From Polytrichum commune (lineage: Eukaryota > Streptophyta > Polytrichopsida > Polytrichales > Polytrichaceae): a stretch of 60,000 nt of DNA. Shown piece after piece: positions 47,030 to 57,733 of this stretch. Within the stretch, counting starts at the first letter, position 1. Every line of letters begins with the position of its first letter. The notes under the pieces were generated by a model that saw only the letters and a list, made by a program, of their open reading frames with translations, was not told the DNA's origin and searched no databases. Position numbers and translations under genes: made by a program. The DNA lies in contig OX485804.1 of assembly GCA_950295325.1 (NCBI GenBank), positions 25,360,001 through 25,420,000 on the forward strand, read 5' to 3'.

Positions 47030-47520
47030 TAAACTCTATATATTTCATAGTAAATAGTAAATAATATATTATAAACACTAAATAACAATAACACACCATA
47101 AATAGTAAATAAAATACTTTAAACAGTAAATATTAAATATTACTCCATAAATATCATATATTATACATAGATAATAATATTAAGTAATAATAATAGAAGG
47201 TAAATAGTAAATAATATACTATAAAATTAAATAATAATAGCAGACCGTAAATAGTAAATAATAATATATAAAAGTAAATAATAGGAAATAAATAATAAAT
47301 AATATGTAGTAAAAATAAATAGTGGACAAAAAACAACATATAATAAACAGTAAATATTAGATAGTAAATAATAAATAATAGGTATTAAATTTAAATAATG
47401 GGTAAAAATAGTGGGCAATAAACAATAAATAATAGACAGCAAATAGTAGATAATAAATAGTAAAAGGAAGGCAGTAAATTATATATAGTAAATAGTAGGT
47501 AGTAAAGAGAAAATAGTGGC
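47030..47520 (+). repeat. AT-rich degenerate array of TAAATAGTAAATAATA words
   Basis: Dozens of AGTAAATA/AATAATAAATA words with irregular spacing. Apparent minus-strand frames here (rich in Tyr, Leu and Ile) come from low complexity. Confidence 0.8.
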
Positions 47521-47567
47521 CTTAGTCTGGAATGGTTTGAAGCACTCCATATATATCATGTGTGATG

Positions 47568-47740
47568 TGATGACTTAGTGGCTAAGGCACATGTGTGGAT
47601 GTCACAAGATGCAATATTCAAATCCCTTGGGCGCCACCCTTAGTCTTGTCACTAGGTGAGTGGTAGGTTGAAGGTTATACCTACCTAAGAGGTTTAGAAG
47701 GTGCGGACCTACCAACCATATATCACTTTTAATGATATAT
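47568..47740 (+). mobile_element. SINE-like tRNA-derived module
   Basis: GACTTAGTGGCTAAGGCAC resembles a pol III box A and ATATTCAAATCCC, about 40 bp later, resembles box B (GGTTCGAATCC). The spacing suits a tRNA-derived head, but there is no paired acceptor stem, so a tRNA gene is unlikely. The downstream sequence to about 47740 may be the body. The type is tentative. Confidence 0.4.
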
Positions 47741-48180
47741 ATATATTAATATTAAATTAAATTACCTCTGAACCTTACCCATAATCATAATTTACTACCG
47801 CAATAAAAACTACTTGCTAAAACCATGACATGGTTTCGACATCCCGTTTGTGTTAGATAATAGGATTGGTCCAGGATGACAGTATGTCCACAATGGCTGC
47901 AACCTTCATGACATGTGTCTCGGTTGCAAAAAAATGTTGATTTACTGTCCTTGTGGTGTGGAAAAAAACCCCTCTTCCTGGTAGTGTTTCTCACACCTAG
48001 CTACGAAGAAGAAACTACATTTGAGGTTTCTCTATACAGTCATGCACGTGGTCCAAAAGTCTTCATGGAATTACATCTTCGAGATTCCCAACGATACAAG
48101 GTCTTTTGTTTATGACTTTATAGTTGAACTGGTTTGGAATCAAAGGACGTATGATGTCTTAAATGTAGCCATCCACTTGG

Positions 48181-48260
48181 CACTACTAGGAAAATGGTCC
48201 TTTGCGACAGAGAGGTCTGACAGAGGCAACCCTCTGTGTGGGAGATTTGTACAGAGGCAG
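48181..48260 (+). mobile_element. CACTA-type terminus with subterminal ACAGAGG repeats
   Basis: CACTACTAGGAAAATGGTCC is followed by TTTGCGACAGAGAGG and further ACAGAGG or CCTCTGT words within 70 bp. A CACTA start plus TTTGCGAC and short subterminal repeats is usual for EnSpm elements. I could not find the opposite end within the window. Confidence 0.55.
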
Positions 48261-49189
48261 GAAATTGCGCCCAAATTTTTTTTAAGTCTGCCCACTCCAC
48301 AGCAAGATCCCATTCAATGTCTGCGCCTATCAAAGGCATGTCCCCGGTGGTCAATTTAATTCAGTGTTGCCCATTATTTGGGCCAACGCCCCAAAAGGTG
48401 GCACGGCGTCCCACCCACAGCATTTACAATTACACAAGCGTATACATAAATATACATAAAGTTATGTGTTTGATTGGCTTGTGGTTTCATTTTCGTCATC
48501 CCTTTGGCATATTTGTCAATTTGTACTTGGTATAACTACCTTTCCCTTTTGAATGTATTCGTTCTTGTTTAACAATGGAGTTTGTATTTGGTGGCATGTA
48601 TATAGTACCTCCACAAAGTATACTTTCTTTTATGTTGCTACAGTGCGGGAGTCCAATTTCCATGTGTAAACGCATTGCAAATCGTGTAATACGGGGATAC
48701 AATTGGGCATTGGTTATTGAATATAGTCCATACATTCTTTGCTCCCATCGTTATTGTAATTTACAAATTTTGATATTTATTGTTTCATTGCATATCATTT
48801 TAATGTTTGTATACAAAACTACTTATGTTCCCTCTCTTATCCTTCTTGCTCTGCTGCAACCCTATACCAATATTTGCCTCCTAAATCTCTTTTCCATGTC
48901 TGCAACTGCAACAACGATCATTGCTAGGGCTTTTGTCCTACATGTGCTCGGCGCCGGCTTCTTTATGCACTCTCTGTGCAGTGTCATCCTCCCTTTGCCC
49001 TCGGCGGATACACACACAATGTCATATTCTTGCCACAATGCCACCTCATCAATTGTTGTCATGTCCGCAATGACATGGCGGCAAACGGCCGTGTGTGTGG
49101 GGGAGGCTGCGGGTTACGGTCCTGCTATGCAAACCGTGCTCGCAATCCTTCCTTCCCTGCTGTATTGGTGGTTGTTGTGAATGCGTGTG

Positions 49190-50508
49190 TCTTCCGCATC
49201 ACTACAAACTCCCCTCCAGCAATGCAACCAACATGTGTTGGAGTCGGGCCTACTTGTAGCACATACATGTCCATGCTTCCTCCCTATATGCGCATGTAAT
49301 ATTCTTCAGAATTCCTTGAGAATACACATGGCGCGCACTCAAGATGCACGGATGTGAGGTAAAGTAGACACTCCTTTGGTTTCCAAGCCAAATGATTGAA
49401 TCGTGTTTATCCTTAGTTTACAAATAACATATTCTAAGGTTCGAAAGTCTTATGACTAAAAATGTTGTAGTTAGCCTTCGAAGCATCCAATAAGCCCAAT
49501 CTAAACTTAGTTACCTTGGAATCAACAACCTAAACCCTTCTAATGTAGTTCAACTACTCAAATTCAACACAAATGATACCAAAACCTGATATAATATTTT
49601 AGAACTTCTAATTATTTGAAAATGAATATGAAGAAATGAGGTTTATGTGAGCTGCCTCACAGAAATGCTTATAAATTTTGGTCAAAATTTTAGATTTCAA
49701 TGAAATTAGTATGAATAGAGAGATAACTTTGAGACCTATTTAGACATATAAAAATCACAGAAAATTGGCTCTCTAGCTAGCCAGGGTGAAGCTACAAAAT
49801 TAGTAGTATCACAACAGAAGTTGTCTCATAGAAACGCTCATAACTTTTAGAAAAAAATTTAGATTTTAATAAAAAATTTTTTTTGGAAAGAAGACTTTAA
49901 CATCTATCTATGCATATAAGATACGTTGGAATCGGACTTAAAAGTAACACGTAAGGAACTTCTGAAGTATGCTGTCTCTTTTGTTTTAAAATGACTAACT
50001 AATATGATATTCTATATGAACTACTTTTGCTATACTAACAAGAAAAGATAGATTAGGATGTAACTTTAATTCAAAAAAATAAAAAATAAAAAAACTATAG
50101 AAAAATATTTTATTTGTATAATAAGAACAACCTACTCATTCTCAAGAAGTATAAACACTCAAACTACTAAATATTAACAACGGGTTCTTCGTTCAAAGGT
50201 TGATCAAAGTCGGAATCGTTTGGGTTGGAGAAGAAAATAACTATATTTGGAAGGGTTTAGATCTTCAAAGGCCCGAGACCGAAGAAATACTCCAAAATAA
50301 AAGAACTGTGATATTAAAGGAAGTTTCGACGGCCTTAAATAGGGTTGCCTCACGCGGTGAAGTTGAACACTTCCGTGGTATTTTACCTTGCCACGTCTAC
50401 TTTCGCATTGGAATCTCTTAGTTACTGTTGATTTTTTGTATCCCAAAGATTTTATCGTATTTTGACATAGTCTATTAACTATTTATACTATATTAATTCG
50501 TAAAAAAA
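49190..50508. other. AT-rich DNA with an old 160-bp duplication, no gene seen
   Basis: Segments near 49650-49770 and 49818-49935 are diverged copies (CTCACAGAAATGCTTATAA versus CTCATAGAAACGCTCATAA). No supported frame. Confidence 0.45.
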
Positions 50509-51008
50509 TCAAATTAAACCTTCACATATAGCGGCGCACCATTTTAGTTGGTTCTCATCACAAGCCGGCCAACACACCAACATGCGCTCCATCGGCGTAC
50601 AACGAACAAAAATTTGACATGCATATCTGTGATGCCCATGCGAAGACCAAATATGGTGTTTGTCTCGAGGTCTTGTAGCTAGGTTCCCTAGCCAAAACCC
50701 GTATTCATTTTCACGCAACATTGGCCTTAAATCACTGTCTTCCGCCACCCATGAGAGATCTTCACCACTATGCTCATATGCCCATAATTAAGCACCACAA
50801 TGTCCTTAAATATCCCCATTCTTGTCACTTGCACCTCTGCGCGGTTGTGCATGGAATTTTTTATATGTCCACGGGCAGCTAACACCCCCATTTCTGAGTC
50901 GAATGTCACGTGCTGCACACCTTCTTCATTAGACTGTACCCTATAGTGCGAGCCAAATAAAATCATGCTCTTGAAAATATATGCCCTTCTAGAAAGGCCG
51001 CCAAGCAA
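50509..51008 (-). pseudogene. CACTA-associated DUF4216-like protein remnant
   Basis: Minus-strand frames 51008-50727 and 50748-50509 form one product with a frameshift near 50740. The pattern fits DUF4216 of plant CACTA elements: YIFKSMILFGSHYRVQS, later MGIFKDIVVLNYGHMSIVV, then RPMLRENEYGFWLGNLA and a final PMERMLVCWPAC. DUF4216 commonly sits at the C-terminal end of the TNP2-type transposase region; its biochemical role is unknown. Together with the terminus at 48181 it suggests a decayed, incomplete CACTA element here. The assignment is by motif spacing only. Confidence 0.55.
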
Positions 51009-52255
51009 TGCCCTCAGTTCTTCCCCCCACCTTCTGTCTCCTTCATGTCTGCTCTCGTACTTCCCCCACAGCCAGGTGTGAATGACACCAAGCCGGGTGT
51101 TTCTTCGACCTCTTGTCTGTATAATCTATGCATGCAAAAACATAATGCATGTCAATTGTGGCGTTCGTCATGCAACTGTGAACCCTTAGAATGGTTGACC
51201 ACTCCGCGGTATCACTTTTAGTTAGGATGCTAGCATTTAAATTTAGAATTGATAGGGAATTTAGGGAAATTAGTTCATTTAGCATTTAGCCTAGAAGAAA
51301 GAAGGTGAATTACCGAGGACTTCGGGTCTTCAACCAGAAGGAAACAAAACTCTAGTGAAGGGTAAGGTTGGCAAAAATGAAAACTAAGTAGTGCTAGAAA
51401 ATAAGGAAGTAGAAAAAATATGCTAACTAGTAAAAACATCTAGCTAAGATTTAAGTTAGTAGATACTAGCTAAACAAATGTTAGTTTATTAATTAATATG
51501 GGTCACACAAGACATTAGAAGGTATTTGGCGTAATAAAACAAAATCGGCATGAAAATGTTTTTTTTTTTTTTAAAATCCTACTTTAATTTAGAAATATTT
51601 TTAAGGTTTCCCGTCGGACCCACCTCGGTAAAAGGGTGACAACCTCTACTAGGAAAATGCCTCAGCCTAAATTTTCGAAAAAATTCAAAAAATGAAGCCG
51701 ATTACGGAGGGGTCAAACCTTTTTTGAGAGGGTTTAAAACCCCTCCTTCTAATTTGTGCTCTCTTTTTAATTCTAAATGTTTGGGCGAAGCCATATTTCT
51801 ATATAGTTAGGAATAAACTTCTATTTTGTTTTCTTTATGGCCTAATAGCAAGGCTTATAAAAATCCTCTACTATCTCTTCTAGTTAGAATGTGTGTTTAT
51901 AAACATACAAAAACTTCTTCTTTTATTTTGTAGATGTGGATTAAATTGTATGATTGCAAGTCCAGGCATTATAAATTTCAACCGCCGATGGCATGAACAC
52001 TTAGTTCATGATCTAAACCAAAATAATTATCATTTTTTTTCTTATAGAGATTTTTATAGCTATTTGTAGCCGTTTTCCATTTGTAATTTGGTTAAGGTGG
52101 CAATTAGTTATGAATTTGCAAAGATGAAATAGAAAAACATGGGGTTCCTTTGGGTAGTGGTTGTTGGATAGACATGCTATCTCAATAAAAAAAACTAATT
52201 TTAAAAAGTTATATTTCTCCATTTAAATATTTTATCTAGCTTTTGAAGGTTGTTT
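51009..52255. other. AT-rich DNA, TE debris possible
   Basis: A frame at 51043-51285 (minus) may be part of the CACTA remnant but shows no domain. CTCTACTAGGAAAATGCC near 51645 resembles the CACTA terminus at 48181 with one change at the start. No gene is supported. Confidence 0.35.
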
Positions 52256-53260
52256 AGAACGTTTGATTAAAGTATGACATGAATTAGATATGAATTTTTG
52301 AAGGTGGGATACGTATTCGGTGAGTGCACTTAAAGTTAAGACTAGGAATCACGTGAGTGTGTACTTTTGACCCCCCTATGTATGTACTAAAAAATCATCT
52401 AAAATTTGTAAAAAAAAATGAAGTTGTTAGACACAATCTAAAGTTCTTGTTGTATAAATTTTAAAAAATAACCAATTGTAAATATTTTAAATTTATTTTT
52501 GAAGCAAAAAACAACGCATTTTAGTTCAAACTTCTATTTTTTTTAATATTTTTTTAAAAAAATTCGTCCAAAAATTTATACCAAGTGATAGATATATACG
52601 TAATGATTTGGCACTTAAAAAATCTTAATTTAAAAACTATTTTAAGGCAAATATTGTAGAGGATATACCATTAAAACGCACTCATGTGTATTCCTAATTT
52701 TAACTTTAAGTGCACTCCCCGGGGATACGTAGTTTGAGATTTTCCTAGTTGACTGTTGCATTATAGGGAGTCTGCTAGATTTATCTTGGGTTAACTTGCT
52801 GATAACACATTTTTATCAAATATATATTTTTAATATTTTTCCAAAGTTATTTAGAACGTCTGATTTGAATAGGTCATAAATTAGAGATAAACTGTTGAAG
52901 GCAAGATACAATGTTTAAGACTTCTTGGTTGACTGCTGCATTACGGGGAGTCTACTGGATTCATCTTGGCTTAACTTGCTGATAAATTTTTTTTTCAAAT
53001 ATATGTTTTTAATATATTTCCAAGAAATTTAGAATGTTTGATTTGAATAAGAAATGAATTAGATACAAATTTCTAAAGACGTAATACGTAGTTTAAGACT
53101 TCATATTTGATTGCTGTATTACAAAGAGTTTGTTGGATTTATTTTAGCTTAACTTGCTAATATCATATTTTTCAATTAGATCTTGTTAATAGTTTTCCAA
53201 TTGTATATGAAAAGCCTCAGCTCCAAATAGTAATGAATTTATTATGAATTTTTGAAGTTG
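52256..53260 (+). repeat. tandem array, unit about 180 bp, interrupted by a MITE
   Basis: The block TTAGAACGTTTGATT...GTTGACTGYTGCATTA...GAGTCTRCTRGATT recurs at 180-bp spacing (GTTGACTG at 52748 and 52928, TTTGATTG near 53105). Three to four diverged copies are present. The first copy is cut by the insertion at 52316-52722. Confidence 0.8.
52316..52722. mobile_element. Mutator-like MITE, about 407 bp, 9-bp target duplication
   Basis: The ends are inverted repeats of about 43 bp, sharing GAGTGCACTTAAAGTTAA and then TAGGAAT. GGATACGTA flanks it on both sides (52307-52315 and 52723-52731). Removing it restores a continuous unit of the 180-bp array, which confirms the insertion. A 9-bp duplication and long TIRs are characteristic of Mutator-like elements. 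No coding capacity. Confidence 0.8.
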
Positions 53261-53609
53261 GATAGATGGATTGGAAGGATCGGTTGAATCGACCTCGCAC
53301 TTCCAACCCTCACAACTTTTGCATTTATTATCCGATTAAAGTTATTTTTAGATCATTCAAAAAATAATTACGTGCACTAAGTAAATTTATTATGCTTAGG
53401 CTTAAATTATAGTGCAAAAGAAAAAAATGATGGTCTAATCGTTAATTAACGTAAGCTTTACAATTAAATTAACTACAAGGAAGAAGATAAGGTCAATGTC
53501 CAGGAAGTGGAGCAAGGAATGAGGTAGCGGCTCGGCCTACATCGACTCCAATCAACCGATGATAATTGAGGTAAATTAACCAGACCTTGGACAACTAACC
53601 AACTAAATC

Positions 53610-53745
53610 AACTAGTAGTTAACTAGTTGCCCTTCGTAACTACAGTTGTTCACGATTTGACCGGTCAAAAAATCCAGTTAACTATAGTTGTTTTGAATTC
53701 AAACTACCAAAAAATCTAGTTAACTATAGTTATATCTAGTTAACT
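53610..53745 (+). promoter_or_regulatory. left subterminal repeats of the hAT element
   Basis: TAGTTAACTAGTTG, AGTTAACTATAGTTGTT, TAGTTAACTATAGTTAT and TAGTTAACTAAC occur within 135 bp of the left TIR. In hAT elements such short subterminal repeats are transposase-binding sites; this role is inferred here. Confidence 0.75.
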
Positions 53746-54363
53746 AACATTAAGTGCAGCCTGAAATTATGGTAGGATGACGAGGAATGAGGGGCTAAAG
53801 GCTAATGGTTTTCAAAATAATTATTATATCTTGAAGCTTCTCCTCCTCTTGGTCTGAAGTTTCTCCTCCTTTTGGTTTGGAGCCTCTTGAGAGCACACTC
53901 GACAATCTGGAGCAAGCAAGGTATCTATGCTTCATTGTGTCAACTAACTCAAGTCATCGATGTGGTGGTGGATTAGGCTTCAAACTCTTGTGTTTGCATA
54001 ATGTGCATTGTTAGGATCTTTTGTTACTAGTTAAAGTGCAATAGATCTTTACTTGAATGCTCAAGCTTGGAGGAACTCAACACAGTGAGATCAGTATCTT
54101 GACTTGTAGAAATCGCCTTAAGCTTGTGAAGAAGAGAACCCACATTCTAATTGTTGGGAAGGAAAGAGCCCACATTCTAATTAACCCACATAGTTTTGAT
54201 TGCATTCTAATTTCAGGAGCAAATGTTGTGGAACTACTTTCACTGAAGCGGCAGAGAAGACCAGATCTTGTCTCTTCATGTACTCATCACAAAAAAGGTA
54301 TCTTTGTTTCACACCCACACTGTTTTCGATTTTTTTTGGGGGGGGTCTCTAATTTGTTTGCAC

Positions 54364-54710
54364 CTTACTCAATCTACAAAGTTATCAAGAGAAACATTGT
54401 TTGAGGTATAATTCTTGCGTATTGTCTCAGAGAAGATAGTAGTGCAGAGAAGATAGTAGTCTCAGAAAACTTGCTTCACTGAAAACTCATTGAAAACTCA
54501 CTTTACTGAAAACTTTAACTTGCTCCAGGATAGGCCAAATGTCCTTACTCAATCTGTAAAGTATTCAAGAGAAACAATGTTTGAGGTATAATTTTCGCGT
54601 ATTGTCTCAAAGAAGATAGTAGTCTCAGAAAACTTGCTTCACTGAAAACTCACTGAGAACTCATTGAAAACTCACTTCACCGAAAACTTGCTCCAGGACA
54701 TGCCAAACAT
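54364..54710 (+). repeat. tandem duplication, unit about 180 bp, in the hAT leader
   Basis: The segment from TTACTCAATCTRYAAAG (54365 and 54545) through TTGCTCCAGGA is present twice, spaced 180 bp. Both contain the phrase GAAGATAGTAGTCTCAGAAA. It lies upstream of the transposase ATG and may be 5' untranslated sequence. Confidence 0.85.
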
Positions 54711-55037
54711 TTGGGTGGATCGTCTTATGATGCAGAGAAGATAACTGTCATCTCAATTTAACACATATTTAAAATTCAAGCAGGCGTTATTAACTTGAAG
54801 TTTGTTGTAGAAATTAAGTAGATCTTCTATGACTATGGTTTCTGCTTGAATTTACTTTGATTGTTGAATATTATTCTCATGTATAGAGATAGGGAGTGGA
54901 GTTTTCATGTTGGTTTTGAAGTTTTCTTTTGATGTAGATTGATTTGGATTGTTGGATGTGTAGGTATGTGAGAATGTAAACACGGAATTCGGTTGTAGTG
55001 TTATAGTGCAACTAGTGTGCTATTTGTGTTGGTGGAC

Positions 55038-57461
55038 ATGGAGGTTGTTCCGGAGCCCATCACTGTGAGTGATCGTATAAAGGCGTTTCTTGAAGATCCT
55101 CAATGGCCTGAGCATATTAAAGACCCTCAATTGAAGCAAATGAAGAGGCGATCTTCTTCAATTTTGACGGAGAACGAGCTACGCGTTGTGGATGGTGATG
55201 GTTGCAAATGGTTCCTTTGTCTATTGGGACAATGCTCTGAAAAATCTAAACCTGTTTGGATCAAATGTAGCAAGAACGCTTCATCGAATGCTACTAAACA
55301 TTTGAAGACTCAACATTGTATTGTCTCTAGCAAGACGATATCACATCAACAAACAATTCATCAACTCTCCAAACAGATTGATCTCTCCCGAAATTCTTTC
55401 AAGGCTGACCCGCTTAGGTGGTTCAAGGTGCAGATCTCTTCATGGGCGTCTTAGCAATCGTTGTCGTACCACGCTTTTGAGACACAACGGTGGAGACTTA
55501 TTGCCTCGCAGCTACCTGTTGGACTTGGCGGAATGACTAGTTTCAACCCTCGCAAACACATGGTTGAGTTGTATGAGACGCTCAAGCGAGGAATAGTGGA
55601 GGAGATCAATCTTGCCAAGAAACAATTTCATATCCCTTTCATGTCCCTCAACCTGGATCTTTATCAAAACAGATTTAACAATATGAAATTCCTTGCTTTG
55701 CGGTTGAGCTGGCTTCGGTGGTCATCATCACATAGCTACAACTTGGCCATTCGCCGATATGCTCCAACGATCGAAGAATGCAACAGTCATCAAGCGTCAG
55801 ATAACTTGTTTAGTTGGGCTAGAGGCGTTTTGCGGGAATTTGATATTGAACTCTCTGCACATGTGCTCACTAGTAATTCTGATTCTGGCTCCGATGTAAA
55901 GCGATGTATTGAAGTTGTCATGACACTTATGCGCGAGTGGTGTATATCCCACTTGTGTCACCTCTCCCTCGTCGATGCTTTCGGCACCCACCTCGATCCA
56001 GCAAAGTGTAAGAACAAGGATGCGCGGAAAGTTTTTGCCGATGTCCGTTCAGTGGTGGAGACAATCAATAAGTCGGAGGCATTGAAGGACATTGTTGATG
56101 CATTCACGAAGGATGAGTTTGGTTATTTCATCAAGCAAAAGAATGCGCCCGGGCATCGGTGGTCGTCTAATGCTATTGTTCTTGAGCGACTTATTGGTGC
56201 GCACTCTCCAATTGTCTCTACATTTCGCCAACAACAGAGAATATGTAAGGTCGCTGAACACAAGAACATTCTTATTGAGTTTTATTCCGTGATTGTTCAT
56301 GTTCGCGAGATTCAAACGATGGCGCAATCCATGAACACATTTGTGGTGATTGATGTTTACGTCATGATGTGCCATCTATTGCTCACCATTCTGGACCCGA
56401 TGGCCCCATTACTTATCCGCGATCCCACTCCCATTCCCTTTGGAACCCCCTGCCCCCCGAAGGAGGAGCGCATTCCGACCATGATCGATCCTAGGACACA
56501 ATATGTTCGAAAGCTCCTATGACAAGCACTTTGTAAGAGGTTCTATGACCGATATCATCCCATTAATGCTATGAAGTACTCCAACATGTTCTACCGCACG
56601 CGCATAATTAATGGCAAAGCCGTAAATTATCTCAATTGTTCTTCGCTCTATGCTGACAATGTCAAGTTTTCGTACATCATCGATATGCAAGTCATGCTAT
56701 TCCTGGGTCTCCAGAACGGCGAACTCATTGACAACATGGTGCAAGCATTGGAAATTGATGAGCAAGACGTACCAAATGGTTGGTTAGTGCAAGACTTGCG
56801 TAAGTCGTTCATCAGCCTTCTCAAGGATTACATTTGGAGGTCTATTACAAGATTGACAGAGATGGTGGCCGAGGGCTTAATCAAGGAGAAACAATCAATT
56901 TCAAACGCAACTTGCAGTTCTTCCCCACTAGCTAGTGATAATGAACCTAGAGCCAAACGCCCAAAGACTTTGACGACTATCTCATCCATCTTGTCGCGTC
57001 CGCGTCCAGACCAACCAATTGCTCAATGTGAACTGACTCCAGAATCTATGGCCAAGGCGGAAATCCAGATTTTTAAGGCGCTAGATCTTAAGACAGAAGT
57101 GGAACCTCAACAAGCTTGTAAGTGGTGGGGTATGAAATCTCAACGGGAGTTGTTGCCATGTTTGTCGGAAGTTGCGTTGGCGCTCCTTGCAAATAAGACT
57201 TCAGCTGGCGGGTTGGAATGCGATCTTGGTGGTATGAATAATGTCATTGCTCCAAAGCGATCTTCTTTGCGAGCAGGTTTAATTGAAGTCAACATGTTCC
57301 TAAAGATGAACAAGCATTTACTTTGTTCTGACGTATCTGAGGTAGTCAAGCTTGACTCGCAATGGGAGAATTTTATTCCTAAGCGACCAGTTATGTCGGA
57401 ATACGACACCAACGATGAAGATAAGGACAACATTGAGGCAGATGACGAATATGAGGCTTGA
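55038..57461 (+). pseudogene. hAT transposase with two in-frame stops
   Basis: One frame of 808 codons runs from ATG 55038 to TGA 57459-57461 with no frameshift. TAG at 55452-55454 (codon 139) and TGA at 56520-56522 (codon 495) interrupt it. In order: a BED-type zinc finger at about residues 56-91 (Cys pair, then HLKTQH, H-x4-H); a variable RNase H-like catalytic region; GHRWSSNAIVLERLIGA at about residue 370, the hAT RW motif; an acidic/Ser-rich linker near 620; and the C-terminal hAT dimerisation region at about 687-764 with CKWWGMKSQRELLPCLSEVA. The protein would cut and paste the element by binding its subterminal repeats. Both stops are explained by one C-to-T change (CAG to TAG; CGA to TGA). 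As it stands only fragments can be made. Confidence 0.92.
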
Positions 57462-57479
57462 TGTTTATATTTCATAACT

Positions 57480-57715
57480 ACAATTGACTAAAGTTTTTAT
57501 TGAAGTTTTTTTTTAGTTAACTATAGTTAGATACATAGTTATAGTTGTTAAAAAAAATTCTAGTTAACTATAGTTGTTCTTGAATTTGGTCTCGATTTTT
57601 TCTAGTTAACTTTAGTTGTTTTTCAAATGGGTTTGAAATTTTTTTAGTTAACTATAGTTGTTCCCTAAAATGCCTTGAAAAAAATCTAGTTAACTTTAGT
57701 TATTTTGGTAGTTGT
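57480..57715 (+). promoter_or_regulatory. right subterminal repeats of the hAT element
   Basis: Five copies of TAGTTAACTATAGTTGTT or one-base variants (TTAACTTTAG) lie within 240 bp of the right TIR, in the same orientation as on the left. The core AACTATAGTT is palindromic, as is GTTAAC. Confidence 0.78.
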
Positions 57716-57733
57716 CCAAGGTCTGAAATTAAC

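Larger units (their letters stand above)
46602..47986. mobile_element. non-autonomous CACTA (EnSpm) element, 1.39 kb
   Basis: The left end begins CACTACTAGGAAG and the right end, complemented, begins CACTACCAGGAAG. The two ends are about 85% alike over about 105 bp, including CCACACCACAAGGA and GACACATGTCATGAAGGTTG in the same order. CACTA start sequence and long TIRs mark the superfamily. The 3-bp flanks (GAA and TTT) do not match, so the target duplication has decayed or the true ends differ slightly. The interior has no transposase; it holds an AT-rich array (47030-47520) and a SINE-like module. Confidence 0.7.
53581..57725 (+). mobile_element. complete hAT transposon, 4145 bp
   Basis: TIRs start CAGACCTTGGACAACTA at 53581 and its exact complement ends at 57725. 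AAATTAAC flanks both sides (53573-53580 and 57726-57733), a perfect 8-bp target duplication. A single large intronless transposase frame (55038-57461) lies inside. CAGRG-like starts, 8-bp duplications and the transposase dimerisation block assign it to hAT. The exact duplication and two-stop coding region indicate a fairly young copy. Confidence 0.95.

Noticed and set aside
47154-47442. Tyr/Leu/Ile-rich minus-strand frames
   Set aside because: They arise from the TAAATA low-complexity array.
47568-47640. Functional tRNA gene
   Set aside because: Box A and box B resemblance only; no acceptor stem or intact cloverleaf, so it is listed as SINE-like.
48575-49180. 201-codon plus-strand frame
   Set aside because: It is long for this AT content but hydrophobic and irregular, has no domain motif, and lies beside CACTA debris; chance or antisense origin is more likely than a gene.
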